Assembly (NCBI GenBank): GCA_002690805.1
Contig: NZFW01000024.1
Span: 37,053 to 101,052, forward strand
Reading direction: 5' to 3'
Source of the DNA: Flavobacteriaceae bacterium
GTDB lineage: Bacteria; Bacteroidota; Bacteroidia; Flavobacteriales; Flavobacteriaceae
Length of the DNA stretch: 64,000 nt
Shown: positions 57,061-64,000 of the stretch, piece after piece
Position numbering within the stretch: the stretch's first letter is position 1
Layout of the letters: each line of letters starts with the position of its first letter
The notes under the pieces: generated by a model
Told to the model about the DNA's origin: nothing
Seen by the model: only the letters and a program-made list of their open reading frames with translations
Databases searched by the model: none
Program-made: the position numbers and the translations under genes

Positions 57061-58254
57061 TCAATTTTTAAATGGTTTTAAATCATAATCAGGATAAATC
57101 AAATATTTTTTTCTTATTTTTTTAAAATCAGTAAGTTCCACTTCCCAACTTCTTCTTATATCATTAATTGAAACTTTATTTATTATTTGTTGTCTTAGTT
57201 TATCTGTTCCTGCAATTCTTTCAAAACTATCTTTGAAAAAAATATATTTTTTTGGTAATTTATCATAAGCGTCAATTAACCAATTTAAATCTAATTGATC
57301 AGAAATTTTAATTTTCTCTAAAGAAACTCCATTGCACAAACTACCATCCCATTTTGGTGTTTTTGAACCAAAGTTTGGAGATGGTTTAAATGTAAATTTA
57401 GATTTTGGAAAATTAGGGTGTCCATATATTTGAAATTGTTTTTCTGTACCTCTGCCAACACTTATATTAGTAGGTTCTAAAAGACATAAGCTAGGATAAA
57501 GTAATATTGACTGATTATTTGGAAGGTTTGGTGATGGTCGAACTGGTAAAATATATCGAGTATTGTGTGTATAATTTTGAATTTTGACAATTTGCAGCTT
57601 ACACTTCAAGTTTTCCCCTAACCATTCTTCTCCATTAATCATTTGTGCATATTCACCCAATGTCATGCCATGTACAATTGGTACTGGATGCATTCCAACA
57701 AAAGTCTGAAATTTAAGATCTAAAACCGGGCCATCAACATAATGTCCATTTGGATTGGGCCTGTCTAAAATTATGATTGGAATATCATTTTCTGCACAAG
57801 CTTGCATCACATAGTGAAGAGTTGATAAATAAGTATAAAACCTAGCCCCAACATCTTGTAGGTCAAAAACTATAATTTCAATGTTTTTAAGATCTTTTCG
57901 AATCGGCTTTTTTGTTTTACCATAAAGAGAAATTATGTTCAATCCAGTTGATTTATCTTTAATATCATTTATTATTTGGCCATCAGAAGCTTTTCCGTAA
58001 AAACCATGTTCTGGAGCAAAAATTGATTTAATATTTATATTTTGATTAATTAAAAAATCTACTAGGTGTATTTTTTTTGGTCTATTTAAAATACTAGCTT
58101 TATGAGCAACGACACCAATTTTTTTATTTTTTAACAATGGAATATACTTTTCATGTTGATCTGCACCAACTAAGATTCTATTTTGACAAAAAGAAGAAAG
58201 AAAACTAAAAATAAACACAAATAATAAAAGTGTATTTTTGGTATCAAAAGTCAT
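57061..58254 (-). CDS. NamZ-like (DUF1343) exo-beta-N-acetylmuramidase
   Basis: A 397-residue secreted protein with a signal peptide (hydrophobic 8-21, FLSSFCQN). The catalytic region has IGVVAHKASILN, FAPEHGFYGKASDGQ (near 79-93), VFDLQDVGARFYTYLSTLHYVM, LDRPNPNGHYVDGP and HGMTLGEYAQMINGE, all matching DUF1343. Members were shown to remove N-acetylmuramic acid from the non-reducing ends of peptidoglycan fragments, so a role in cell-wall recycling is likely. It is divergent from the permease gene across 12 bases. Confidence 0.9.
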   Translation of the reverse strand: MTFDTKNTLLLFVFIFSFLSSFCQNRILVGADQHEKYIPLLKNKKIGVVAHKASILNRPKKIHLVDFLINQNINIKSIFAPEHGFYGKASDGQIINDIKDKSTGLNIISLYGKTKKPIRKDLKNIEIIVFDLQDVGARFYTYLSTLHYVMQACAENDIPIIILDRPNPNGHYVDGPVLDLKFQTFVGMHPVPIVHGMTLGEYAQMINGEEWLGENLKCKLQIVKIQNYTHNTRYILPVRPSPNLPNNQSILLYPSLCLLEPTNISVGRGTEKQFQIYGHPNFPKSKFTFKPSPNFGSKTPKWDGSLCNGVSLEKIKISDQLDLNWLIDAYDKLPKKYIFFKDSFERIAGTDKLRQQIINKVSINDIRRSWEVELTDFKKIRKKYLIYPDYDLKPFKN

Positions 58255-58266
58255 AAAAATTTAATT

Positions 58267-59502
58267 TTGGACATAACTTATTTAATAGCTAGACGAATAA
58301 AAAAAAGTAGTTTTTCCAAAAGTAATGTTTCCTCCCGGATAATAAAAATTGCTATTCTTGCTGTTGGTATAGGTATTACATCAATTATTATTGCTTTTTC
58401 AACTGGTAGGGGACTTCAAAGATCAATTTATCAAAAAACAGCAGTGTTTAATGGGGATGTAGTTATTTCAACTTTTGAAAATAACTCTTCGCGGCTATCA
58501 TTAAATCCAATCAAAATTAATGAAAATTTTTCTTCAATTTTAAAGGATATTAAAAATATTAAAACATATCAAAATACTATTTATAAGGCAGGACTAATTA
58601 AATTTAATGATAATTTTGAGGGAATTATTTTTAAAGGAATTGACTCGACTTTTAATAAATTAATCTTTTCAAAGTTTATAATTGAAGGTAGGTTTCCCAA
58701 ATTAAATAAAAAAAACAGTAATGAGATAATAGTATCTCAAATTTTAGCTAATAAGCTTAATCTAAAAATTGGTGATGAACCTATAACATTTTTTAAAAAA
58801 GACAATACTCAAGCAATTCCTAATCAACGTAAATTCAAAGTTGTTGGAATTTATAATTCTGACTTTACAGAATTTGATGATTTATATATTATTGGCAGTT
58901 TAAATCAAATAAGAATTATTAATAAATGGTTTATTGATCAGGTTGGCTCAGTAGAGGTATTTTTAAATAACTCAAAAAAACAAAACCAAACAGCAGCTAA
59001 TTTATATACCAAACTCCCACCAGAAGTTGATGTAATTACATTAAAATCGAGATTTGAAAATCTTTTCCAGTGGATAGCACTTTTTGATTTAAATATTTTT
59101 ATTATTTTATCAATTATGCTTTTTGTTGGATTTATAAATGTTACAACAGCATTATTGATTTTAATTTTTGAAAGGTCCTCGATGATTGGGTTGCTTAAAA
59201 CTTTTGGTGCACTGGATATTCAGATACAAAAAATATTTATGTTTAGTAGCTTTGACATTATTATTAAAGGCGCTGTTCTAGGAAATATTTTGGGCTTAGG
59301 TTTTTATTTTTCTCAAAAATATTTAAAGTGGATAAAATTAGATCCAACGAATTATTATGTTAGTTCAGCCCCAGTTGAAATTAGTCTTTTAGAATGGATG
59401 TTCATAAATTTGAGTTTTATTATAATTTGTTTGATTTTACTATGGTTTCCATCTAAAATAATTAGTGGTATTTCTCCGAGTAAAAACATTCGAAAATCGT
59501 AA
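58267..59502 (+). CDS. LolC/E- or FtsX-type ABC transporter permease
   Basis: A 411-residue membrane protein. The first TM is at about 27-48 (IIKIAILAVGIGITSIIIAFS). A large extracytoplasmic domain follows (about 55-260, MacB-PCD-like), and then the FtsX domain with three TMs (about 272-400), including LIFERSSMIGLLKTFGALDIQIQKIFMF. This layout fits subunits that release lipoproteins from the inner membrane, which the many lipoproteins here would need. The start is TTG at 58267 and no better upstream start exists. The ATPase partner is not adjacent. It lies 13 bases before the PLP enzyme gene. Confidence 0.85.
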   Translation: MDITYLIARRIKKSSFSKSNVSSRIIKIAILAVGIGITSIIIAFSTGRGLQRSIYQKTAVFNGDVVISTFENNSSRLSLNPIKINENFSSILKDIKNIKTYQNTIYKAGLIKFNDNFEGIIFKGIDSTFNKLIFSKFIIEGRFPKLNKKNSNEIIVSQILANKLNLKIGDEPITFFKKDNTQAIPNQRKFKVVGIYNSDFTEFDDLYIIGSLNQIRIINKWFIDQVGSVEVFLNNSKKQNQTAANLYTKLPPEVDVITLKSRFENLFQWIALFDLNIFIILSIMLFVGFINVTTALLILIFERSSMIGLLKTFGALDIQIQKIFMFSSFDIIIKGAVLGNILGLGFYFSQKYLKWIKLDPTNYYVSSAPVEISLLEWMFINLSFIIICLILLWFPSKIISGISPSKNIRKS

Positions 59503-59515
59503 TTAAATATATTAA

Positions 59516-60493
59516 ATGAAAGTTTCAGAAAATATTTTAGAAACAATTGGCAATACTCCCCTTGTAAGGCTTAATAAAATTACTTCAATGATTGATGCTC
59601 AGGTTTTAGCTAAATTAGAATTTTTTAACCCAGGAGCTTCAGTAAAAGATAGAATGGCTATTAAAATGGTTCAGGATGCAGAAAAATCAGGATTATTAAA
59701 ACCTGGTGGTACTATAGTAGAGGGAACTTCTGGTAATACAGGTATGGGTCTTGCTTTAGCATCAATTGTAAAAGGATATAAATTAATCTGTGTTTCAACC
59801 GATAAACAATCTAAAGAGAAGTTTGATGTTTTAAGAGCAATGGGTGCAAAAGTAATAGTTTGTCCAACTAATGTTTCAGCTGATGATCCAAAATCTTACT
59901 ATAGTGTTTCTGAACGAATTGGAAAGGAAACCCCCAATTCTTGGTATGTAAATCAATATGACAATCCATCTAATGCAATGGCTCATTATGAACAAACTGG
60001 CCCTGAGATATGGGATCAAACAGATGGTAAAATAACTCATTTTGTTGTTGGTGTTGGTACTGGTGGAACAATTTCAGGAGTAGCTAAATTTTTAAAAGAA
60101 AAAAATCCAAAAATTAAAATATGGGGAATTGATACTTTTGGTTCTGTTTTTAAAAAGTATCATGAAACTGGAATTTATGATAAAAATGAGATATATCCAT
60201 ACTCTACTGAGGGAATAGGGGAAGATATTCTTCCGAAGAATGTTGATTTTGGTCTTATCGATTTTTTTGAGAAGGTAACTGATAAAGATGCTGCACTTTA
60301 TACAAGAAAACTCGCAAAACAGGAAGGTATTTTCGCTGGAAACTCATGTGGAGCAGCAATTAAAGGACTCATACAATTGAAAGACAGGTTGTCTTCAAAT
60401 GATGTTGTAGTTGTTCTTCTTCACGATTCTGGTAGCAGATATATTGGAAAAATTTATAATGAGGACTGGATGAAAAGTAAAAATTTTATTTAA
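59516..60493 (+). CDS. PLP-dependent cysteine synthase / cystathionine beta-synthase family enzyme
   Basis: A 325-residue fold-type II enzyme. The PLP lysine is in NPGASVKDR (K44), the substrate loop is TSGNTG (71-76) and the PLP-phosphate loop is GTGGTISG near 174-181. FGSVFKKYHETGIYDKNEIYPYSTEGIGEDILP near 200-235 resembles cystathionine beta-synthase more than classical CysK/CysM, so either a cysteine synthase or CBS activity is possible. No regulatory CBS domains follow. The gene follows the permease by 13 bases and ends one base before a convergent unknown gene. Confidence 0.9.
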   Translation: MKVSENILETIGNTPLVRLNKITSMIDAQVLAKLEFFNPGASVKDRMAIKMVQDAEKSGLLKPGGTIVEGTSGNTGMGLALASIVKGYKLICVSTDKQSKEKFDVLRAMGAKVIVCPTNVSADDPKSYYSVSERIGKETPNSWYVNQYDNPSNAMAHYEQTGPEIWDQTDGKITHFVVGVGTGGTISGVAKFLKEKNPKIKIWGIDTFGSVFKKYHETGIYDKNEIYPYSTEGIGEDILPKNVDFGLIDFFEKVTDKDAALYTRKLAKQEGIFAGNSCGAAIKGLIQLKDRLSSNDVVVVLLHDSGSRYIGKIYNEDWMKSKNFI

Positions 60494-60982
60494 TTATTTA
60501 CAAGTAAATTTTTGAAATTTATTTGATATTAATCCGTTTTTTAAACTATTCATTGAAGTTAAATTTGTTTTTGATGGATTGGAATTATATAATTTTTTTT
60601 TATAAGAGTTTGTTTTGTAAAAGGTGGAAAAATCAGTAATAATCTCTCCGTTTTTATTCCATCTTTTTTCCTTTGAAAAAATTAAACAATTTAGGCCTTT
60701 TCCTAATCTATATATTTCCCCATCACTTATTGTGAAGTAATAAATCTCAAATTTATCGTTATTTATATTTTTAAAATTAGCTTGGTAAAAATCAAAATCA
60801 ATTGAGACTTCTTTATATACAGATGGTGCTTTAATGTAGATAATTTCATCAATTATTAATTTTTCATTATGGCTGTTTGTTAAGAAATAATTAAGCACCT
60901 CTGAATCAGTCTTTGGAATATTTGCATTATTGCAACCAAGAAAAAAAAACATTATTAAAAAAAAACATCTATAAAAATTCAT
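60494..60982 (-). CDS. Predicted lipoprotein of unknown function
   Basis: A 162-residue protein with a lipoprotein signal (hydrophobic 7-15, FFLGC, Cys at 17). The mature part has no recognised domain. It contains FDFYQANFKNINNDKFEIYYF and a stretch with one cysteine (LNCLIFS), and ends FQKFTCK. It is convergent to the PLP enzyme gene. Its start lies 161 bases from the divergent giant-protein gene. Probably native by composition; function unknown. Confidence 0.6.
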   Translation of the reverse strand: MNFYRCFFLIMFFFLGCNNANIPKTDSEVLNYFLTNSHNEKLIIDEIIYIKAPSVYKEVSIDFDFYQANFKNINNDKFEIYYFTISDGEIYRLGKGLNCLIFSKEKRWNKNGEIITDFSTFYKTNSYKKKLYNSNPSKTNLTSMNSLKNGLISNKFQKFTCK

Positions 60983-61143
60983 CAGCTCTTTATTTATGAA
61001 TATAATATTTCAAAACAAATCTATTAGATATTTCTGCATTTTTAGTCCTATTTTGCTTAAATTTACTAAAGAGTAATGACATATTTTGTTATAATATTAT
61101 AAAATTATATGCGTTACTATTATTAGCGGTTTAGGTGAGACTT

Positions 61144-64000
61144 TTGAAAAAAACTATAAAACGTATTGTTTGTGTTGGAATAATATTTCTATTATTTCCA
61201 ATTAATCTTTTTTCTCAAGATATCAAATTTGATTCTTTTCAGGGTGTAGCAGTTCCTTCCCCTACAATACCTGATGTTTGTCCACCTACAAATACTTATA
61301 GCTTTTCTGCAGTCTTAACAAATAGTACTGGAGATCAATTAGACACTTCATCTGCTACAGTAAGAATAACGGTTACTGGAGCTAATCCTGGTGTTTATAT
61401 TATTGATGCGCCAGGTTCAAATATTGCAAATTCATCATCTTTTGCCGTAACACAAACGGTTAATATGATAAATCCTGGAGGGAATAGTTTTTCAGTTGAG
61501 GTTTATTTGGATGATGATCCAAGTACAATTATAGATTCTGACTTTGCGAGCATTAAAGTAGTTTCAAATCCACTATCAAATAATTTATTAACTCCAGGTT
61601 TCACTCAAATCTCTAGACAGCAAATAATTGATATAGAATTAGGAACAGTTGGAGCCCAAACAGGAGTACTTACTCAAACGTTTACAGTAACTCTGGGAGG
61701 TACTGATTTTACAACTACTGTTGCTTCAGGAACTGTATCCTCAGTTGCAGAAGTAGCTACTGCAATAGCAGCTAATATAAACTCTAATGGAGCCTATAGC
61801 GCATCAAACCTGGGAGATCCAGAATTAATAAATGTCAATGTAATTAGAATTACTGCGGCTGTTTCTGGTACATCATTTAACTTCTCAACAACTGAGTCAT
61901 CAACAATGTCTTTTGGCTCACCTAGGGTTATTGCTGGTTCAAAATATATTGATGTTTGTAGTGATCAGTCTGTTACTTTTAGTTCTTCAGGTGGTGTAGG
62001 ATTAAATGGATATAATTTTTATATAAATAATGCGAGTGCAACTGGGCAGCAAACAAGCCAAAACTACAGTAGAGGTAGTCCTTCTAATGGCGATGTTGTC
62101 TATGCAAGAGTTACCGATGGGGCAGGATGTGTTGAGCAGACTTTTCCAATTTCAATCAACGTTACAGAGACACCAGAAGATTCTGGTTCTCCAATTGCAA
62201 TTACAGGAACCGGTTTTTCTGCTTATAATCTAAATCAATCATATTTAGTTACCGTTAGTGGAAGTGTAGATGCTGGAGACACTTATTCTATAACAACAAC
62301 CGGAACTACTTATACATCATCCACAACAAGAACATCTGTAGCATCAGCTGTCGCAGATTTAGCAACAGAAATGGCTAGTAGTGGACTTACTGTTGTTAAT
62401 AATGGGACAAGTCTTACTATTACCTCACCGCTTGCAGGATCACCCTTTTCTCTTTCAACCTTTTCTGCTGATAGCGATGGTTCAATTGGATCGACTATGA
62501 TTACTGCTAGTAAAGGCATAGTTGTTTGTGAAGGATCAACTCAGGCAATAACTATTTCTGGAGCCACTTCTTACACCTTAAAAGATAAAAATTCGACTAG
62601 TTCATTAACTGATAGTACAACTACAATAAGTCATTCTTCTAGTTATATTGATGGAACTATTCTAGAATTTACAGGCTATACTGGATCTGGTGGAACAGGA
62701 TGCTCCTCAACTCTTTATGTAACTGTAGAAGTTAATGGAATTTCTGATGCTGGTACAATATCATCCAATCAAACAGTTTGCTATAATGGTACTCCTTCAA
62801 ATTTAACAGGGAGTATTCCAACACTTACAGCAGGTGCAGGATTAACTTATCGTTGGGAAAAATCTACTGATGGCGACACTTATACTTCTGCAGGAGGAAC
62901 ATCTCAAAACTATCAACCTCCTTCTAATATGGTTTCAAGCACACATTTTAGAAGGGTCACGATAGCTACTCTCAATGGTGAGGCTTGTGAGTCTGCAAGT
63001 AATGTCATTTTTATAAAGGTAGAATCTCCTGAAAATATAGAGGTGAGATCAGGAAGTGTTGCAACTCCTATAGTTTGTGCTGGCTCAACGATAGACGATA
63101 TATTTATTGACTTAAGTGGTGGAAGTGTGAGCGCGACGACAGTCAGCCCGACACCTATAAATCTTCCAGATGGAATACAAACGCTTCAAACTACCGCTTT
63201 TCAAATAAACACTATAGATATTACATCAGGAGGTCCTGGAACTTATAAATTGTTTATAAATGATAGGCTATATCTTTATTCATCTTCAACAACGGATAAA
63301 ACAGTTATTAGAAATGGATTAAGAACTGCAATTAATTCGGATACATTAGCTGCTTTTACTGCATCTTCAAGTGGAACAACAGGATTAAATGTAACTTCAA
63401 AACAAGCAGGTTTAGCTTTCTCAAGTATAACTCTAGGTGGAACAGGTTCTTCTAGTATGACTACTTCGATTATTCAAGAAAATGTTAATCAACTCAAAAT
63501 TTTTGGAACCGTTGCAGCTTCAGAATCTGCGGGAGTTTATTCTTACACAGTATCTACTACTGGAGCCACTGCTTGTGTAACTCATACTTCGGTGTCTGGA
63601 AGTATCACTGTAAAATCTACTTCCACAGTTTCATTGACCTCATCTGCCGGAACAGATAGTCAATCGGTCTGTGTAAACTCTGCTATAACAAGTATAACAT
63701 ATGATATTGGAGGTGGTGCTACAGGAGCAAGTGTTACATCAACTTCTACTCTATTAGTTGATGGACTCCCTGATGGTATAGTTAGTAGTTTTTCTGCAGG
63801 AGTATTAACCATTCAAGGGACTCCAACAGTTCCTCCAATAACTCCCACAACATATACTTATTCGATTGTTACTTCGGGAAATACAGGAAGTTGCTCAGAG
63901 ACTACCGTCAGTGGAACAATTAGAGTTGCTCCAGCTCAATCGATTACATTGGTTTCTGACTCTTCGTTAACAACTCAAGATGTTTGTAATCAATCCCTTC
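61144..64000 (+). CDS. Giant exported repeat protein with PKD-like modules (3' end outside window)
   Basis: An open frame of about 952 codons running off the right edge. It starts at TTG 61144 with a signal peptide (basic KKTIKR, hydrophobic about 8-22, then FSQ). The rest is threonine/serine-rich beta repeats. PKD/Ig-like modules each open with a cysteine, e.g. VCSDQSVTF (61951), VCEGSTQAI (62524), TVCYNGTPS (62776), IVCAGSTID and QSVCVNSAI (63661). They include GLPDGI, IQGTPT and YTYSIVTSG-type patterns known from flavobacterial giant surface proteins. Between them are three copies of a second module (separate entries). Export by the type IX system, whose PorT-like component is at 17069, is inferred; its C-terminal sorting domain is not visible. 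A role in adhesion or gliding is likely but unproven. Confidence 0.85.
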   Translation, partial: MKKTIKRIVCVGIIFLLFPINLFSQDIKFDSFQGVAVPSPTIPDVCPPTNTYSFSAVLTNSTGDQLDTSSATVRITVTGANPGVYIIDAPGSNIANSSSFAVTQTVNMINPGGNSFSVEVYLDDDPSTIIDSDFASIKVVSNPLSNNLLTPGFTQISRQQIIDIELGTVGAQTGVLTQTFTVTLGGTDFTTTVASGTVSSVAEVATAIAANINSNGAYSASNLGDPELINVNVIRITAAVSGTSFNFSTTESSTMSFGSPRVIAGSKYIDVCSDQSVTFSSSGGVGLNGYNFYINNASATGQQTSQNYSRGSPSNGDVVYARVTDGAGCVEQTFPISINVTETPEDSGSPIAITGTGFSAYNLNQSYLVTVSGSVDAGDTYSITTTGTTYTSSTTRTSVASAVADLATEMASSGLTVVNNGTSLTITSPLAGSPFSLSTFSADSDGSIGSTMITASKGIVVCEGSTQAITISGATSYTLKDKNSTSSLTDSTTTISHSSSYIDGTILEFTGYTGSGGTGCSSTLYVTVEVNGISDAGTISSNQTVCYNGTPSNLTGSIPTLTAGAGLTYRWEKSTDGDTYTSAGGTSQNYQPPSNMVSSTHFRRVTIATLNGEACESASNVIFIKVESPENIEVRSGSVATPIVCAGSTIDDIFIDLSGGSVSATTVSPTPINLPDGIQTLQTTAFQINTIDITSGGPGTYKLFINDRLYLYSSSTTDKTVIRNGLRTAINSDTLAAFTASSSGTTGLNVTSKQAGLAFSSITLGGTGSSSMTTSIIQENVNQLKIFGTVAASESAGVYSYTVSTTGATACVTHTSVSGSITVKSTSTVSLTSSAGTDSQSVCVNSAITSITYDIGGGATGASVTSTSTLLVDGLPDGIVSSFSAGVLTIQGTPTVPPITPTTYTYSIVTSGNTGSCSETTVSGTIRVAPAQSITLVSDSSLTTQDVCNQSL
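61630..61917 (+). repeat. Giant protein: second-type repeat module, copy 1
   Basis: Residues about 163-258 of the open frame. The pattern is QTFTVTLGGTDFTTTVASG, then SVAEVATAIAANIN, then NVIRITAAVSGTSFNFST. It aligns by eye with copies 2 and 3: aromatic-hydrophobic-T strand, TxxY/F, a helix with VA.a.a..a.I, and a final strand ending in SPFS/SFNF. The sequence divergence is large, so these are old duplicates or recruited domains. Confidence 0.6.
62239..62511 (+). repeat. Giant protein: second-type repeat module, copy 2
   Basis: Residues about 366-456. DTYSITTTGTTYTSSTTRTS, SVASAVADLATEMASSG, then SLTITSPLAGSPFSLSTF. It is the best match to the shared module plan and lies between two PKD-like modules (openings at about 61951 and 62524). 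Confidence 0.6.
63202..63480 (+). repeat. Giant protein: second-type repeat module, copy 3, inside a PKD-like module
   Basis: Residues about 687-779. GTYKLFINDRLYLYSSSTTD, VIRNGLRTAINSDTL, then GLNVTSKQAGLAFSSITL. The PKD-like module opens with IVCAGST and NLPDGI before this copy. It resumes with NQLKIFGT, then GVYSYTVSTTGATACVTH after it, so this copy looks inserted into the middle of one module. Confidence 0.55.

Noticed and set aside
62030..62519. Short frames on both strands within the giant protein gene
   Set aside because: They are shadow frames of the long open frame from 61144, which reads through without a stop to the end of the window.
1..64000. CRISPR arrays, insertion sequences, prophage or rRNA genes
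   Set aside because: No regularly spaced direct repeats, transposase motifs, phage structural genes or rRNA-like stretches were seen on either strand.

Overview
The window is a 64 kb chromosomal segment from an AT-rich member of the Bacteroidota, most likely a marine member of the Flavobacteriia. Several features support this. Putative promoters match the Bacteroidota pattern (TTTG at -33, TAnnTTTG at -7). There is a PorT-like type IX secretion protein, a SusC/SusD pair and a lipidated TamA-like Omp85 protein. AccD lacks its zinc ribbon, and S14, S4 and L36 are zinc-free forms. At the right edge is a giant secreted protein with PKD-like repeats of the type found in gliding flavobacteria. No rRNA, IS element, prophage or CRISPR array was seen.

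Layout: 1-5970 is the end of the division and cell-wall (dcw) cluster (murG end, murC, ftsQ, ftsA, ftsZ) plus a YqeY-like gene. It is followed by tRNA-Arg(UCG) and a small accessory patch (6125-7539). This patch holds an XRE regulator, a small membrane protein, a YwaF-like membrane protein and a 64-nt DNA dyad. From 7586 to 22867 lie housekeeping genes: rpe, the primary sigma factor, pnp, rpsO, accD, a class II aldolase, tamL, a SpoU methyltransferase, porT, trkA-trkH, rarA and rlmB. From 22954 to 28661 a SusC-SusD-lipoprotein operon runs on the minus strand from a good promoter; it has no degradative enzymes beside it. A secreted protein of unknown function follows.

The block 29851-46642 is one continuous str-S10-spc-alpha ribosomal superoperon on the plus strand. 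It runs from a consensus promoter before rpsL to a terminator after rplQ. It lacks tuf between fusA and rpsJ, and lacks adk and map after secY. A structured leader precedes rpsD. Then come carA, eno, gltA, argS, ffh, folD, queE, a NamZ-like muramidase gene, a LolC/FtsX-like permease and a PLP-dependent cysteine/cystathionine synthase, with a few unrecognised genes between them.

From 61144 to the window end is an open frame for a very large exported protein, which continues outside. It alternates PKD/Ig-like modules with three divergent copies of a second module of about 95 residues, one of which appears to be inserted inside a PKD-like module. PorT in the same window fits export of such a protein by the type IX system. 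The least explained items are this repeat architecture, the dyad with its membrane-protein/regulator pair after the tRNA, and the rpsD leader.
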